From: Sordaria brevicollis
Taxonomy: Eukaryota; Ascomycota; Sordariomycetes; Sordariales; Sordariaceae
Assembly (NCBI GenBank): GCA_033439795.1
Contig: JAUTDP010000001.1
Span: 5,084,001-5,148,000, forward strand
DNA: 64,000 nt
Reading direction: 5' to 3'
The translations under genes and the position numbers were made by a program. How positions within the stretch are numbered: position 1 is the stretch's first letter; the number at the start of each line of letters is the position of its first letter. The notes under the pieces were generated by a model, which made no database searches, was not told the DNA's origin, and saw nothing but the letters and a program-made list of their open reading frames with translations. Below, in pieces: positions 25,701 through 35,789 of this stretch.

Positions 25701-25870
25701 TTTTTAGTTAATTTAGGCGCTATAGGCGGTAAGTCTAATTTACTAGTCTATATTGCCTACCCGAGGGTTGAGAGGTAGACTATCTCTCAAAGGTCAAAAT
25801 CGGTTATTTTTACACTTATAACCCTAACCCAAAGATATTGCCGAAATATTAAGAAGGCGGACAAATCGAT

Positions 25871-25940
25871 AAATCAAATCTGGACTTCGATTTGATTTGA
25901 TTAAATCAAATCCGGACCATGATTTGATTTGATTTATATT
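25871..25940. repeat. Subterminal palindromic AAATC repeats, right end
   Basis: Alternating AAATCAAATC and GATTTGATTT blocks, able to form two adjacent hairpins. They mirror the left-end hairpin in unit sequence but not in exact layout. Confidence 0.75.
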
Positions 25941-25965
25941 TATATTTGTTTATATTTGCGAGATG

Positions 25966-25988
25966 GATTTGATTTGTTGGGACCGCTG
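25966..25988 (-). repeat. Right terminal inverted repeat of the hAT element
   Basis: Reads GATTTGTTGGGACCGCTG to the end; the reverse complement begins CAGCGGTCCCAAC. Followed directly by the GTATCGCA duplication. Confidence 0.93.
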
Positions 25989-25996
25989 GTATCGCA

Positions 25997-26922
25997 GCGG
26001 CCGCTAGAACCTCAACTATCCGGCACTTACCAGTATGGGGGAGGATCCAGGGTGCTATGCTCGGGTACCTTTGCAGGAAAAATAGCTCGTTCGACGATCA
26101 CGGTGCTGCATGTAAGACGCCTAGCTCTCCGTGGGGTGTAGGAACATGCATCCATGACCATTGATGGTCCCTCTCGGCCGCCTATCTATTCCTCCAGGAG
26201 AACTTTCTCCCGGTATTAGGCGGGTTTCATCACGTCGGGGTCCATGAGTTCCACTATCATACCACCGCGCGAAATGGAACCAAGGGTGCTGTGGACGTGG
26301 ATCTCGCGGTCGTTGCCGTACACTAGTGCGTGATATCAACTTGAATAGCTTCCTTCGAAGGAGTAAAGTGGCTGACATGGAAAGCACTGGGAAATGATCG
26401 TCATCGTCGCCGTCGAAAGGCCTTGCGCATGGGCCTAGGTGAGAAAAGGTTGAGGTACCAAGCGGGATGTGAAGCCCGCAATTCTGAAGTGGAACGGGAG
26501 CTTCTCGAGGAATGTAGCCGGGCAATCGTGAAATTGATCCATGGTGGTCCCCCTCTTGCAAGAGGCGAGGATTAGGGAACGAAGGGCTGTCGATTGTGGT
26601 CACTCGTCAGCTCATGGAGGTTGTCGGGAGCAAAACCCGAGTTGATTTGTGGTACAACGCCGCAAAGAGATTGCCGCACCTGCCTTGCAAAGTGTTAAAG
26701 CTGAGAAGAAAAGCATGTTTCCGGGGAAGTTGCAACTCACATCACAGATGAATCACTCAATTAATTTGCTTCTATGCAAAGCTTCGCAAATGATGGACAA
26801 ACCCTATGGTTACGTCGCTAAAGAGCTCCATAACAGCGGTTTTGACAAAAAAGGAGCCTCCTCGAGCTTGTTCGTTGAAAAAGAGCTCGGAAGCAAGCGC
26901 GGGAAAAAAGCGAAAAAAGAAG
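25997..26922. other. Intergenic, between hAT element and tRNA-Gly
   Basis: About 930 bp of normal base composition. A 160-codon minus-strand frame (26121-26603) has no ATG at its head and no recognisable content. The A-rich run just left of the tRNA is its pol III terminator. Confidence 0.5.
26897..26919 (-). terminator. Pol III terminator of tRNA-Gly
   Basis: Two T6 runs on the transcribed sense of the minus strand immediately after the tRNA 3' end. Confidence 0.7.
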
Positions 26923-27009
26923 TGCGCCGACCGGGGTTCGAACCCGGGTCCCTCGCTGGTTCCAAAGGAATTTGGGAAGCGAGGATGCTAACCACTATAC
27001 CATCGGCGC
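26923..27009 (-). tRNA. tRNA-Gly(CCC) with intron
   Basis: Folds into a full cloverleaf: acceptor GCGCCGA/TCGGCGC with A73, D arm GGTATAGTGGTTAGCAT, anticodon stem CTCGC/GCGAG, T arm CCGGG-TTCGAAC-CCCGG. The 22-nt anticodon loop holds TTCCCA followed by a ~15-nt intron after position 37, giving anticodon CCC. Mature length is about 72 nt. The A and B box sequences are intact. T-runs follow the 3' end on the minus strand, acting as pol III terminator. The A12-C23 mismatch in the D stem is tolerable. Confidence 0.93.
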
Positions 27010-27396
27010 GGCTTGCTTATTGGAAATAACTTCATGAGCTTGTGTTTATGTATGCCAAGACCATACCCCGCACCAGCACCAAGGTCCGGTTAACCTCGGC
27101 TTGGCATGCTCGGCATGCTGACATGCCACCACCACTTGCGAGACACTTTGTTTGCATTCTCGCATTTCTCACCATGCATCCTCACCTTTTCCTACAAAGC
27201 TTCACGGGTTTCAAGCCTCGCCGACCAAGGCAAACGGCAATGTTGATACTATGAGGATGGAGCATTTTTGAAGGTTCACTTAAGCACGATCGCGTGATGC
27301 GGCATGGGCTTGGAAACACAGGTGTTCGAAGAAACAAACTTCTTATTCTGGCAGCTCACAGGTACCCAACAGGTGTCACAAACTCTCGATGTCCAA

Positions 27397-28480
27397 TTAC
27401 TCCTTCACCTTGACCGCGATGTCAATCGCGCGCTTCGTCGCCTCATCCAAATCCTCCTTTGGCAGTCCCAACAACCGGTTATCCACATCCTCCTCATCGA
27501 AAGTGGACTTGCCAAAGAAACCCACGTCCTCAGGCAAGAAAATGGAAGCATACAAGGCAAGCACAAACCCTTGTCTGGGATCAGTCGCCATAAGTTTCAA
27601 CCCCCGCTCTCTTCTCGCCACGGAAGGCTCCTTCGTGATAATCCAATCCTCATCCGTGGTTCCCATAACCCGATGCACCGAGTCCAGCATATCCCTCTGC
27701 GAGACATTAAAGCTTCCAACACTCAGCGGCCTGTTCCTCCACCTCGACACCGTCAGACCATGATCGTTCTCATCCTCAGGTAGCTCTTTCAAGCTGAACA
27801 GCTTCGCGATCGCTCTTCCAACCTGCCTGGTCGTGGAAGTCCAGATCTTCTTCTCGCCGTCATCAAACAAGGTCACCTTCTTGTCCGGCAGCGTGAAGCC
27901 GTAGGCGCGCTCGCCTGTGTAGAGCGAGAATTCGTACCAGAACGAGCAGCACACGCAGATCCAGCTCGACACCCCTTCCGCTTCGACTTGCTTCAGGTTC
28001 TGGTACACCATTTCGCCGTGGATGGACTTCTGGCGCTTTTCCTCGTCGTCGAGCCAGAGCCATCCCCATCCGTTGGGAACGACGTAGGGAACGCCAGCCT
28101 TGGCGGCCGCGACGACGAGCCGGTGGTGGGTGTCCGGAGCGGCTGCGGGCGAAAGGCAGATGATGAGGACTTGTTGGCCCCGGAAGGCGTCGACTAGGGC
28201 GGCTTCGCCATCTTCACTGTCGTAGGATACAGCGATGGTCTTGACGCCGGCGGGCACTGAGTTGGTGCTGCCGGGCCGGGTGAGGGCGGTCACGCTATGC
28301 TTTCCCGTAGCGAGGAGTTCTTCGGCGATGGGGTAGCCAACTGTACCGCCGGCCTGTAGGTTGGTCAATAGGGAGGCTCAAAGAATGCGGCTTTAGGCAT
28401 TGACTTACACCGACGATGGCAATGCGCTCGATGCGGTTGGTGAACCCGGCTGGTTGATCTTTGGCGCACTTTACGGACAT
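27397..28480 (-). CDS. NmrA-like / isoflavone-reductase-type NAD(P)-binding protein
   Basis: Exons 28409-28480 and 27397-28353 (intron 55 bp) give 342 aa. The splice restores the Rossmann motif IAIVGAGGTVGYPIAEELL at residues 20-38 (GxGGxxG variant). The body (LVDAFRGQQVLIICLSP, AAKAGVPYVVPNGWGW) follows the atypical short-chain dehydrogenase/NmrA fold, which binds NAD(P) and either reduces small molecules or senses redox state. The classical Tyr-x3-Lys pair is not evident, as usual for NmrA-like proteins, so catalysis is uncertain. Length fits the family (~300-350). A TATAAGTA-type element lies around 28597-28604 on the minus strand. The substrate is unknown. Confidence 0.88.
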
Positions 28481-31190
28481 CGTGGCTATCGGAGTTCCAC
28501 TTGCAAGTAAGTGCTTTGATAGTCGTCTTGTTTGATGTGTTAATGCTGTCGTTGATGAAGAGCTCTCGACAACAGTTACTCAAATCATCCTCTCCTACTT
28601 ATACTCATCTCCAACACATCCTCATTGTTGCGATGCGGCCGTCTAAGTCCGTTCCTTCCAGATGGTGACGCCATCTACTCGGACTCGGATTGCAAAGGAG
28701 AATTAGCAGTGCGCATCGAATCCGAGACGAGCCCATCATTCACTGTTTCTGGTTGCTTAGCGTCACTGCTGAAGCTGAGGCTCCATTGTGTTAACCATTG
28801 ACGGTTGATGACAAATGATTCCAGGATCATCTTGCTTCGGAGATATTGATCGATGCTTGTTAGAAAGGACACCTGCCGTAGCAGTCTCAAGCGGATTGGC
28901 CAACAGAGCGGGAAGCTCCCGATTACTCTTAACTCCGCGCACACGGCACCCTATCTCCGCCGCACACGCCGCCAACATCATCACCAAACAAAGGGTGATC
29001 ATACGAAGTTGCTTGGAGACCAATTTTCAATGTCGCTTAAATACATACGTCTTATTACTCCATCAAGGCGTCCTTTTCGCATATTATACCTGGGGTTTCC
29101 GATCTACACTCTTTTCAACATTCGTTCAGCATGGAACCACGAAGTGCCCTGCACAAGGAGCGCTGAGGCTATTTTCGCTTCCAAACAGAAGACTCATATA
29201 ATACTGTTAGTTGCTTTTCATCAGACTCTCGTCTATGCCTTGGAATCTTTCAATCGCTGTCTCTACCCCGACCACTCTACGGAAACCAGGAAGTCAGTGC
29301 CAACCAGGTAAGTCACATTTTAAACGCTGTCAATCATTTCCAGTCATCGTCAAGATCAAAGGTACATTGACTTCTGGAATGTTAACTGCGTTCTGGCCAA
29401 ATAACCTGACCGCGAATACCTGGACGGTAGGATTTGTACAGAGCCACAACTACTTATATCTCCGAGCCGTTGCGGAGCCGGTCGGTAATCGAGACAAATT
29501 ATGGCTGCTGTTATACGACAACTATCTTCGCGGCTCTTTATACCAACCATGGAAGACGAGGCTTGAAGGTGCAGCATTTGGGGTAATGTCAGTGATGCAG
29601 TGGTTGGGATCGTGTTACCCAAGAGACCCGTTGATCTGTTATGTCACAAGGTCAAGATGTACACATCTTGTGGGTTGTTGATGGCTGGAGGAGACTGGTT
29701 GGTGATGCGGAGGTGTGGGGGTATCGCTGGTGATATTCGACAATCGGAACGAATGTTTTGCTACAGATACTCCAATCACTTGTTGAGGGTTCATTCTTAC
29801 CGTATTTGATGTTCGAACCAGATGCTTTGCGAGTATAAGACTTCGAGGTTGCAATTGTTGCCCGTGACCGTCGAATCTTGGGAGAGAGACAGAAAGAAGA
29901 CGGATGTTCTCTGGGATAGCCGGCCCGGCCCCGCACTCCTCCGCGTTTACCCCACATTCACGGCCCCGCATCACAATCCAGACCGTCCGGTTTTAGCGCA
30001 CAGTTTCAGGTACCGATGCCTTCGAATTGTTAAGACTTTCATTGTCCGTGACCTGAGCTGGCACACAATAAGACGTGCTGCTTAACAGAAACGACTCTTT
30101 AGTACCTGCACTATAGTCCTAAACGTCCCAAACGTCTCAAACAGTGAACGGACAGCGTCAAGTCTCTCCTTCCCTTTGGACCATCAATGTCTCTGTCCTT
30201 AAGCAGAGGTCTCGACCAGCTGCTCATTCGCACTTTCCATTATGAGGTCTATGTCGAAATTTTAGGCACCCAATAGAGCAACGGACAACGCAGAAGCTGC
30301 AATCACTATTTTTTCTTCCCATTCTTCTCCAGAACTTCTCGCACCGTACTTCGCTCTTGTTGCTGCCTGTCGCGATATTTCATCACCAACCACCAGCCCT
30401 TCCACTACACCAAGGGCGGCCACACGACCAGCTAACACCAGTTCCGCCGAGCCGGCCGAACGCATGTTTCTCGCCAGTTCCTGCACGTTGCTTGTTTCCG
30501 GGTAATATTGCACCAGTCAACGCCCATCAATAGCGACAACTGTTTGATACCCAAGGGCGGGGTAGGTACCCTTTAAGGCTGGCTATGCAGTCAATCACGG
30601 TCATCTTCGAACCGCGCGCAATCCACGGCGTGGGAAAGGGAGGGCGAACGACGCGGGGAGGGTAGGAGCAACCAGCGATCATCGGGTTCTGGCTCTTTTA
30701 TTTACGAATGGTGTCGTTGTTGTACAATGGAATCATGATGCAGCAAGCTCATTGTTCCCTCATTACCCCTCCGCCACCTCCCTCCTCATACTCCTCTTTT
30801 TCCTGGGATCTTGGATGACCGAGTATCTTTTCTCGGAGACACCAAAAGACACGATCTCAGGCCGGCTTAGATCACAGGAACGAAAGGTGTCGTGTAGCCG
30901 TCCTCGACTTGCGAATACCGACCTGTATCCCTAAAGCAGCACCGTACGACTGAACACCGGGTCACGACAGGCGACAATAAAGCACCAGTCGAGTCCTGTA
31001 CCTCTCTTTCTACGATCAAGAATTATCTCGACGACTCTTCTGACGTCAGATCGCGTCGACAAAGGCTTTTCGGAATTCCTTCAACTATATCCTTTGAACT
31101 TCGCGTATGTGGGTCGTGGAATGAGCAGTTAAGGTCTGGTTCGTCTCGACGGCGGAACCATTCCAGATAACTCGACCGTTGTAGATCACC
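28481..31190. other. 2.7-kb intergenic region
   Basis: The longest gene-poor stretch outside the transposon. No frame carries recognisable protein sequence. The one candidate is a small secreted-like frame at 28763-29002 (separate entry). A minus-strand frame at 30262-30513 lacks an ATG at its head. The region probably contains the promoters of the two flanking, divergently transcribed genes. Confidence 0.5.
28763..29002 (-). CDS. Possible small secreted protein (weak)
   Basis: A 79-aa frame from ATG 29002. The N-terminus MITLCLVMMLAACAAEIG is a convincing signal-peptide shape with cleavage after ACAA. The remaining ~60 residues contain two cysteines and dibasic or basic sites, but no family is recognised. 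It lies 280 bp upstream of the divergent end of the NmrA-like gene, on the same strand. It may be a chance frame. Confidence 0.2.
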   Translation of the reverse strand: MITLCLVMMLAACAAEIGCRVRGVKSNRELPALLANPLETATAGVLSNKHRSISPKQDDPGIICHQPSMVNTMEPQLQQ

Positions 31191-34100
31191 ATGTGGTCGT
31201 GGTCGGGTCTGCGGCCAGCCTTGGCCCAGACTACTTCTGCTTCTCTGTCTCCAGCATCTCGTATCATTGCGCGCCTTCTCGGTAAGTCAGAATACCAGAG
31301 TGTCCGAAAAGCTCGAAACCCCTTGGATTTCTGCTCTTTAGTCTGTCAAAATATGGACTTGCACAGTCAATTGGCGACAGAGACTTGGGATGACATTGCA
31401 AGATCGGATGAGCTGGCGAGCAGACATGAGATGAACTTCAGGTGACTGATCTCTCCGCAGACTGCAATCAAACTCCGGCCATTCGTATTGGCACCGTCAT
31501 AAGTTCTCGTCAATCGTGGCATAGCACATTTCACAAAGAACAACGTCCCGGTTCTCCGTCTCTGGCCCTTACGATTCCCAGAGTTCAGTCCTTGCAAATT
31601 GTTCGTTATGCCTCGGTTATCTCCTCGATTTCGCCTCAGTTGCTGCCTAAGGGTTACTCGGCCACATACTCTACCGATGCCACTGCCACCATCCTGCCTA
31701 CCGTTCCCTACAAGCAGCTTACCGTAGGCGTCCCCCGCGAGACGTACCCCAATGAACGCCGTGTCGCCTTGACTCCTCAGAATGTCGCTCTCCTGCTCAA
31801 GAAAGGGTTTGGAAAGGTCCTTGTCGAAAAGGGGGCCGGTACCGAAGCCGAGTTTCACGATTCTGCATACGCAACAGCTGGAGCAACCCTAGTCGATTCT
31901 GCTTCTGAGGTATGGAGCAACGCCGACATCGTGCTCAAGGTTCGTGGCCCCAGCGTCTCCGAAGCAGAACTTCTCAAGAATGGTCAAACGATCATAAGCT
32001 TCCTTCAGCCGGCTCAAAACAAGCCACTCGTGGAAAAGCTTGCATCTCGAAACGCAACTGTCTTTGCCATGGACATGATTCCTCGCATCTCTAGAGCCCA
32101 GGTCTTTGATGCGCTGAGCAGCATGGCCAATATTGCCGGTTACAAAGCAGTTCTGGAAGCCTCCAATGTCTTTGGTCGATTTCTTACAGGTCAGGTTACA
32201 GCCGCAGGAAAAATTCCACCGTGCAAAGTCTTGGTCATTGGTGCTGGTGTCGCTGGTTTGAGCGCCATTGCCACGGCTAGAAGGATGGGAGCCATTGTTC
32301 GCGGGTTTGACACCCGCTCGGCCGCTCGTGAACAGGTACAATCCCTTGGCGCCGAGTTTATCGAAGTCGAACTCCAGGAGGATGGGTCTGGTGCGGGAGG
32401 CTACGCCAAGGAGATGTCGCCAGAGTTCATCGCAGCCGAGATGAAACTATTCACGGAGCAAGCACAAGACGTCGACATCATCATCACCACTGCCTTGATT
32501 CCCGGAAAGCCTGCGCCCAAGCTTATCACTAAATCCATGGTTGAGATCATGAGGCCAGGTTCCGTTATTGTTGATCTAGCGGCTGAGGCTGGTGGAAACT
32601 GCGAAGTAACCCAGGCCGGAAAGCTCATCAACCACAAGGATGTCAAGGTCATCGGTAAGTAAAATGGTGGCAGAGGGAAAACGGCCGGCTAACAAATTAT
32701 TTACAGGTTACACGGATCTCCCCTCGCGTCTTCCCACGCAGTCGTCTACGTTGTACTCGAACAATATCACCAAGTTTCTGCTTTCGATGGCTCCTAAGGA
32801 CAAGGAATACGGCATTGATCTCCAAGACGAGGTTGTCCGAGGCGCAATTGTCACCGATAAAGGAAAGATCCTTCCGCCAGCACCTCGACCCGCGCCACCG
32901 CCCGCGCCAGCAGCAACTCCGGCGGCAGCTAAGGAAGCAGAGGTTGTAGCCCTTACACCGTTCCAGAAGACCTCGCGAGAGGTTGGTCTGGTGACAGGAG
33001 GTATGGGCGCCGCCCTTGCCTTGGGAAAGCTTACCGGACCGCTGTTTATGGGCAACGCTTTTACCTTCGCCTTGGCTTCGCTCATCGGTTACCGTGTGGT
33101 ATGGGGAGTCGTCCCGGCCCTTCACTCGCCGTTGATGAGCGTCACCAATGCAATCTCGGGCATGGTGGGAGTCGGCGGTCTCTTCATTTTGGGTGGTGGC
33201 TACCTGCCTGAGACCATTCCTCAGGCTTTCGGCGCCGCTTCCGTGCTCCTCGCATTCGTCAACATCTCCGGCGGCTTCGTCATTACCAAGCGAATGCTTG
33301 ACATGTTCCGTCGTGCCACTGATCCTCCGGAATACCCGTGGCTGTACGCTGTTCCCGCCGCCTTGTTTGGTGGTGGCTTCATTGCCGCTGCCGCTTCAGG
33401 TGCAGCCGGTCTAGTCCAAGCTGGCTACCTAGTCAGCTCTGTGCTCTGTATCACTTCACTGTCATCTCTGGCATCTCAAGCAACCGCACGAATGGGAAAT
33501 ACGCTTGGTATGCTGGGAGTAGGATCTGGCGTTCTTGCCTCTCTGCTCGCCGCGGGCTTTTCGCCTGAGGTACTCGCTCAGTTTGGTGGTCTGGCTGCTA
33601 TCGGTGGTCTACTGGGTTTGCTTATTGGGAAGCGCATTACACCCACCGATCTGCCACAGACTGTGGCCGCTTTGCACTCAGTGGTTGGTCTTGCTGCTGT
33701 GCTCACCAGTATCGGAAGCGTAATGGCTGATGTGGATCATGTCACGACCCTTCATCTCGTCACTGCCTACCTCGGTGTTCTTATTGGTGGTGTAACATTC
33801 ACCGGATCGATCGTGGCTTTCATGAAGCTCGCCGGGAAGATGTCCTCCAAGCCTACCATCTTACCCGGACGTCATCTCATCAACTCCGGTCTTTTAGCCT
33901 CGAATATGGCTACCATGGGTGCCTTTATCACTATGGCCCCTGGTTCCCCAGCAATCGCTGCCGGTGCTCTGGCTGCCAACACTGTCCTCTCGTTCCTCAA
34001 GGGATACACCACAACCGCGGCCATTGGCGGTGCCGACATGCCGGTTGTTATTACCGTCTTAAACGCCTATAGCGGTTTCGCCCTTGTCGCCGAAGGCTTC

Positions 34101-34848
34101 ATGTTGGATAACCCGCTACTAACCACAGTTGGTGCACTCATAGGTGTATCAGGTTCCATTCTCTCGTACATCATGTGTGTTGCCATGAATCGGTCGCTCA
34201 CCAACGTCCTCTTCGGCGGCATATCAGCGCCGGCAACGACAGATTACAAGATAGAGGGAAGCGTAACACAGACGAATGTCGAAGACACAGCCGAAGCTCT
34301 TACCAACGCCGAATCTGTCATCATTGTAGTCGGTTACGGCATGGCTGTAGCCAAAGCGCAGTACGCCATCTCAGACATTACCCAGATGTTGCGTTCCAAG
34401 GGCATCAACGTACGCTTTGCCATTCACCCCGTGGCCGGTCGCATGCCCGGTCAGTGCAATGTTCTTCTTGCGGAGGCTAGCGTGCCGTATGACATTGTAC
34501 TGGAGATGGATGAGATCAATGACGACTTTGGAGAGACCGACCTCACGCTTGTCATTGGCGCGAACGACACTGTCAATCCGATTGCTTTGGAGCCAGGTAG
34601 TCCTATTGCTGGAATGCCGGTTTTGCATGCTTGGAAGAGCAAGCAAGTCATTGTTATGAAGAGAGGGTTAGCTAGTGGATATGGTGAGATTCCCCTTTTA
34701 ACTGTACGGGTTCTTCATGATGCTGACCATTTAAACAGCCGATGTACCGAATCCCATGTTCTACATGCCGGGAACAAAGATGCTCTTCGGAGACGCAAGA
34801 GTTACGACAGAGGCTATCAAAGCTGCCATTGAGGCGCGGCTGAAATGA
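31191..34848 (+). CDS. Mitochondrial NAD(P) transhydrogenase
   Basis: Exons 31191-31281, 31461-32654, 32707-34683 and 34739-34848 give 1123 aa. Exon 1 encodes a Ser/Arg/Ala-rich presequence ([24 protein letters not shown]... type), so I start here and not at the ATG at 31442, which lies inside the intron-derived frame. The enzyme of the inner membrane couples hydride transfer from NADH to NADP+ to proton entry, supplying mitochondrial NADPH. Domain I (NAD, about 80-440) shows GVPRE and [20 protein letters not shown]; domain II (about 480-880) is a series of Gly/Ala-rich membrane helices; domain III (about 910-1120) shows [20 protein letters not shown] and GANDTVNP, ending in the conserved DVPNPMFY and ARV-TTEA. 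A Pro/Ala-rich linker joins I to II. It is the fused single-chain form, as in animals. Confidence 0.96.
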
Positions 34849-35789
34849 TGGAGGCGACGTCCATTTTCCCACCTGCCTTTTGTTTCCTCTTACACATCAT
34901 CACATCTCTACAGATTTCATCTGATTTACCCAATAAAGTAGAAATGGCTCCGTGAGCCGGTCAAGAGTTGGAAAACCGCACTAGTTGTTGGTTGGTGGTT
35001 GGATACAAATACCCAACCCTTTGGATACTTTCGTCAGTATTTGCCATAGTATAGCTGCTTTCCGTTTCATTCCACTCTCCCTGTTCTAATGTCACTTCTG
35101 TCCAGCATTATTAGCAGGTAGAGATATTCGCATTCTTAGTGCTCAAACATTTTTTACTCAATGCCAATTTCTTGCTCTCTACACAGTTACCGGTGGCTCG
35201 TAGTTGAACATGACGAGCAAGATCCGCTAGCTCCCCGCGTAGGACACCCTCGGTAACATGGAACACACCAGACGGATACGATTTTGACAGCAGGGAAGAT
35301 ATACCAGCCGATGACCGTTTTACAAGGAGGACCTGAATGTAAGTGCCGACTTCCGCATCAGACAAGGCACGTATCTTCTGATCTAAACAAGACGGAAACC
35401 ACCCCATCATGAAAATCCTCAGCAACGACTTTTCCGAGCCAGATGATTACAACCCATCTATTGAGAACCGGTTGCATCACGAGCAGAAACGACAAAATAG
35501 TCCACCAGTAGGTCCTTCGATTGTTACATTTTCATGGTCGCGAACCTCAAGCGAGACCTTTACCCTAGGCTGAATTGAGGAGCGCGGAGGCGACCACGGA
35601 AAGAGCCTTCCGATGCCCAGCTTGTTCATACTGTTGCAACGCTACCGTCTAAGTGATCATAGTGGGATAGGTGAAATGAGAATGGACGACACTTATATAC
35701 TTGACATCCTGTCTCCTCTTCGCATCAGAATGACTTTGTAGACCGCGGCCCTGTCTCGTAGACGTTTCGGTGGTAGACTGCAAGTCAAA
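34849..35789. other. Intergenic region before the glucanase
   Basis: About 940 bp, no supported gene. The right end holds the glucanase promoter. Confidence 0.5.
35694..35700 (+). promoter_or_regulatory. TATA-like element of the GH5 gene
   Basis: TATATAC, 90 bp before the ATG at 35790. Confidence 0.4.

Larger units (their letters stand above)
22649..25988. mobile_element. hAT-type DNA transposon, interior destroyed by RIP
   Basis: A 3340-bp element with terminal inverted repeats CAGCGGTCCCAA(T/C)AAATC at both ends and an exact 8-bp target duplication, GTATCGCA, at 22641-22648 and 25989-25996. An 8-bp duplication and a CAGCG end (YARNG consensus) are hallmarks of the hAT superfamily. From about 22890 to 25680 the sequence is extremely AT-rich, with CpA/TpG almost absent while TpA is abundant, as expected after RIP on both strands. 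No transposase frame survives; the longest frame, 24098-24289, is only 63 codons. Size fits an autonomous hAT of roughly 700-900 codons before decay. It lies 288 bp upstream of the vanillyl-alcohol oxidase start. Confidence 0.93.

Noticed and set aside
25819..25830. Two TAACCC units resembling fungal telomere repeat
   Set aside because: Only 12 bp, inside the hAT right end; too short to be an interstitial telomere.
26121..26603. 160-codon minus-strand frame near tRNA-Gly
   Set aside because: Begins with GTG, not ATG, and shows no homology or splice context.
30262..30513. 83-codon minus-strand frame
   Set aside because: Head codon is GTG and the sequence has no recognisable features.
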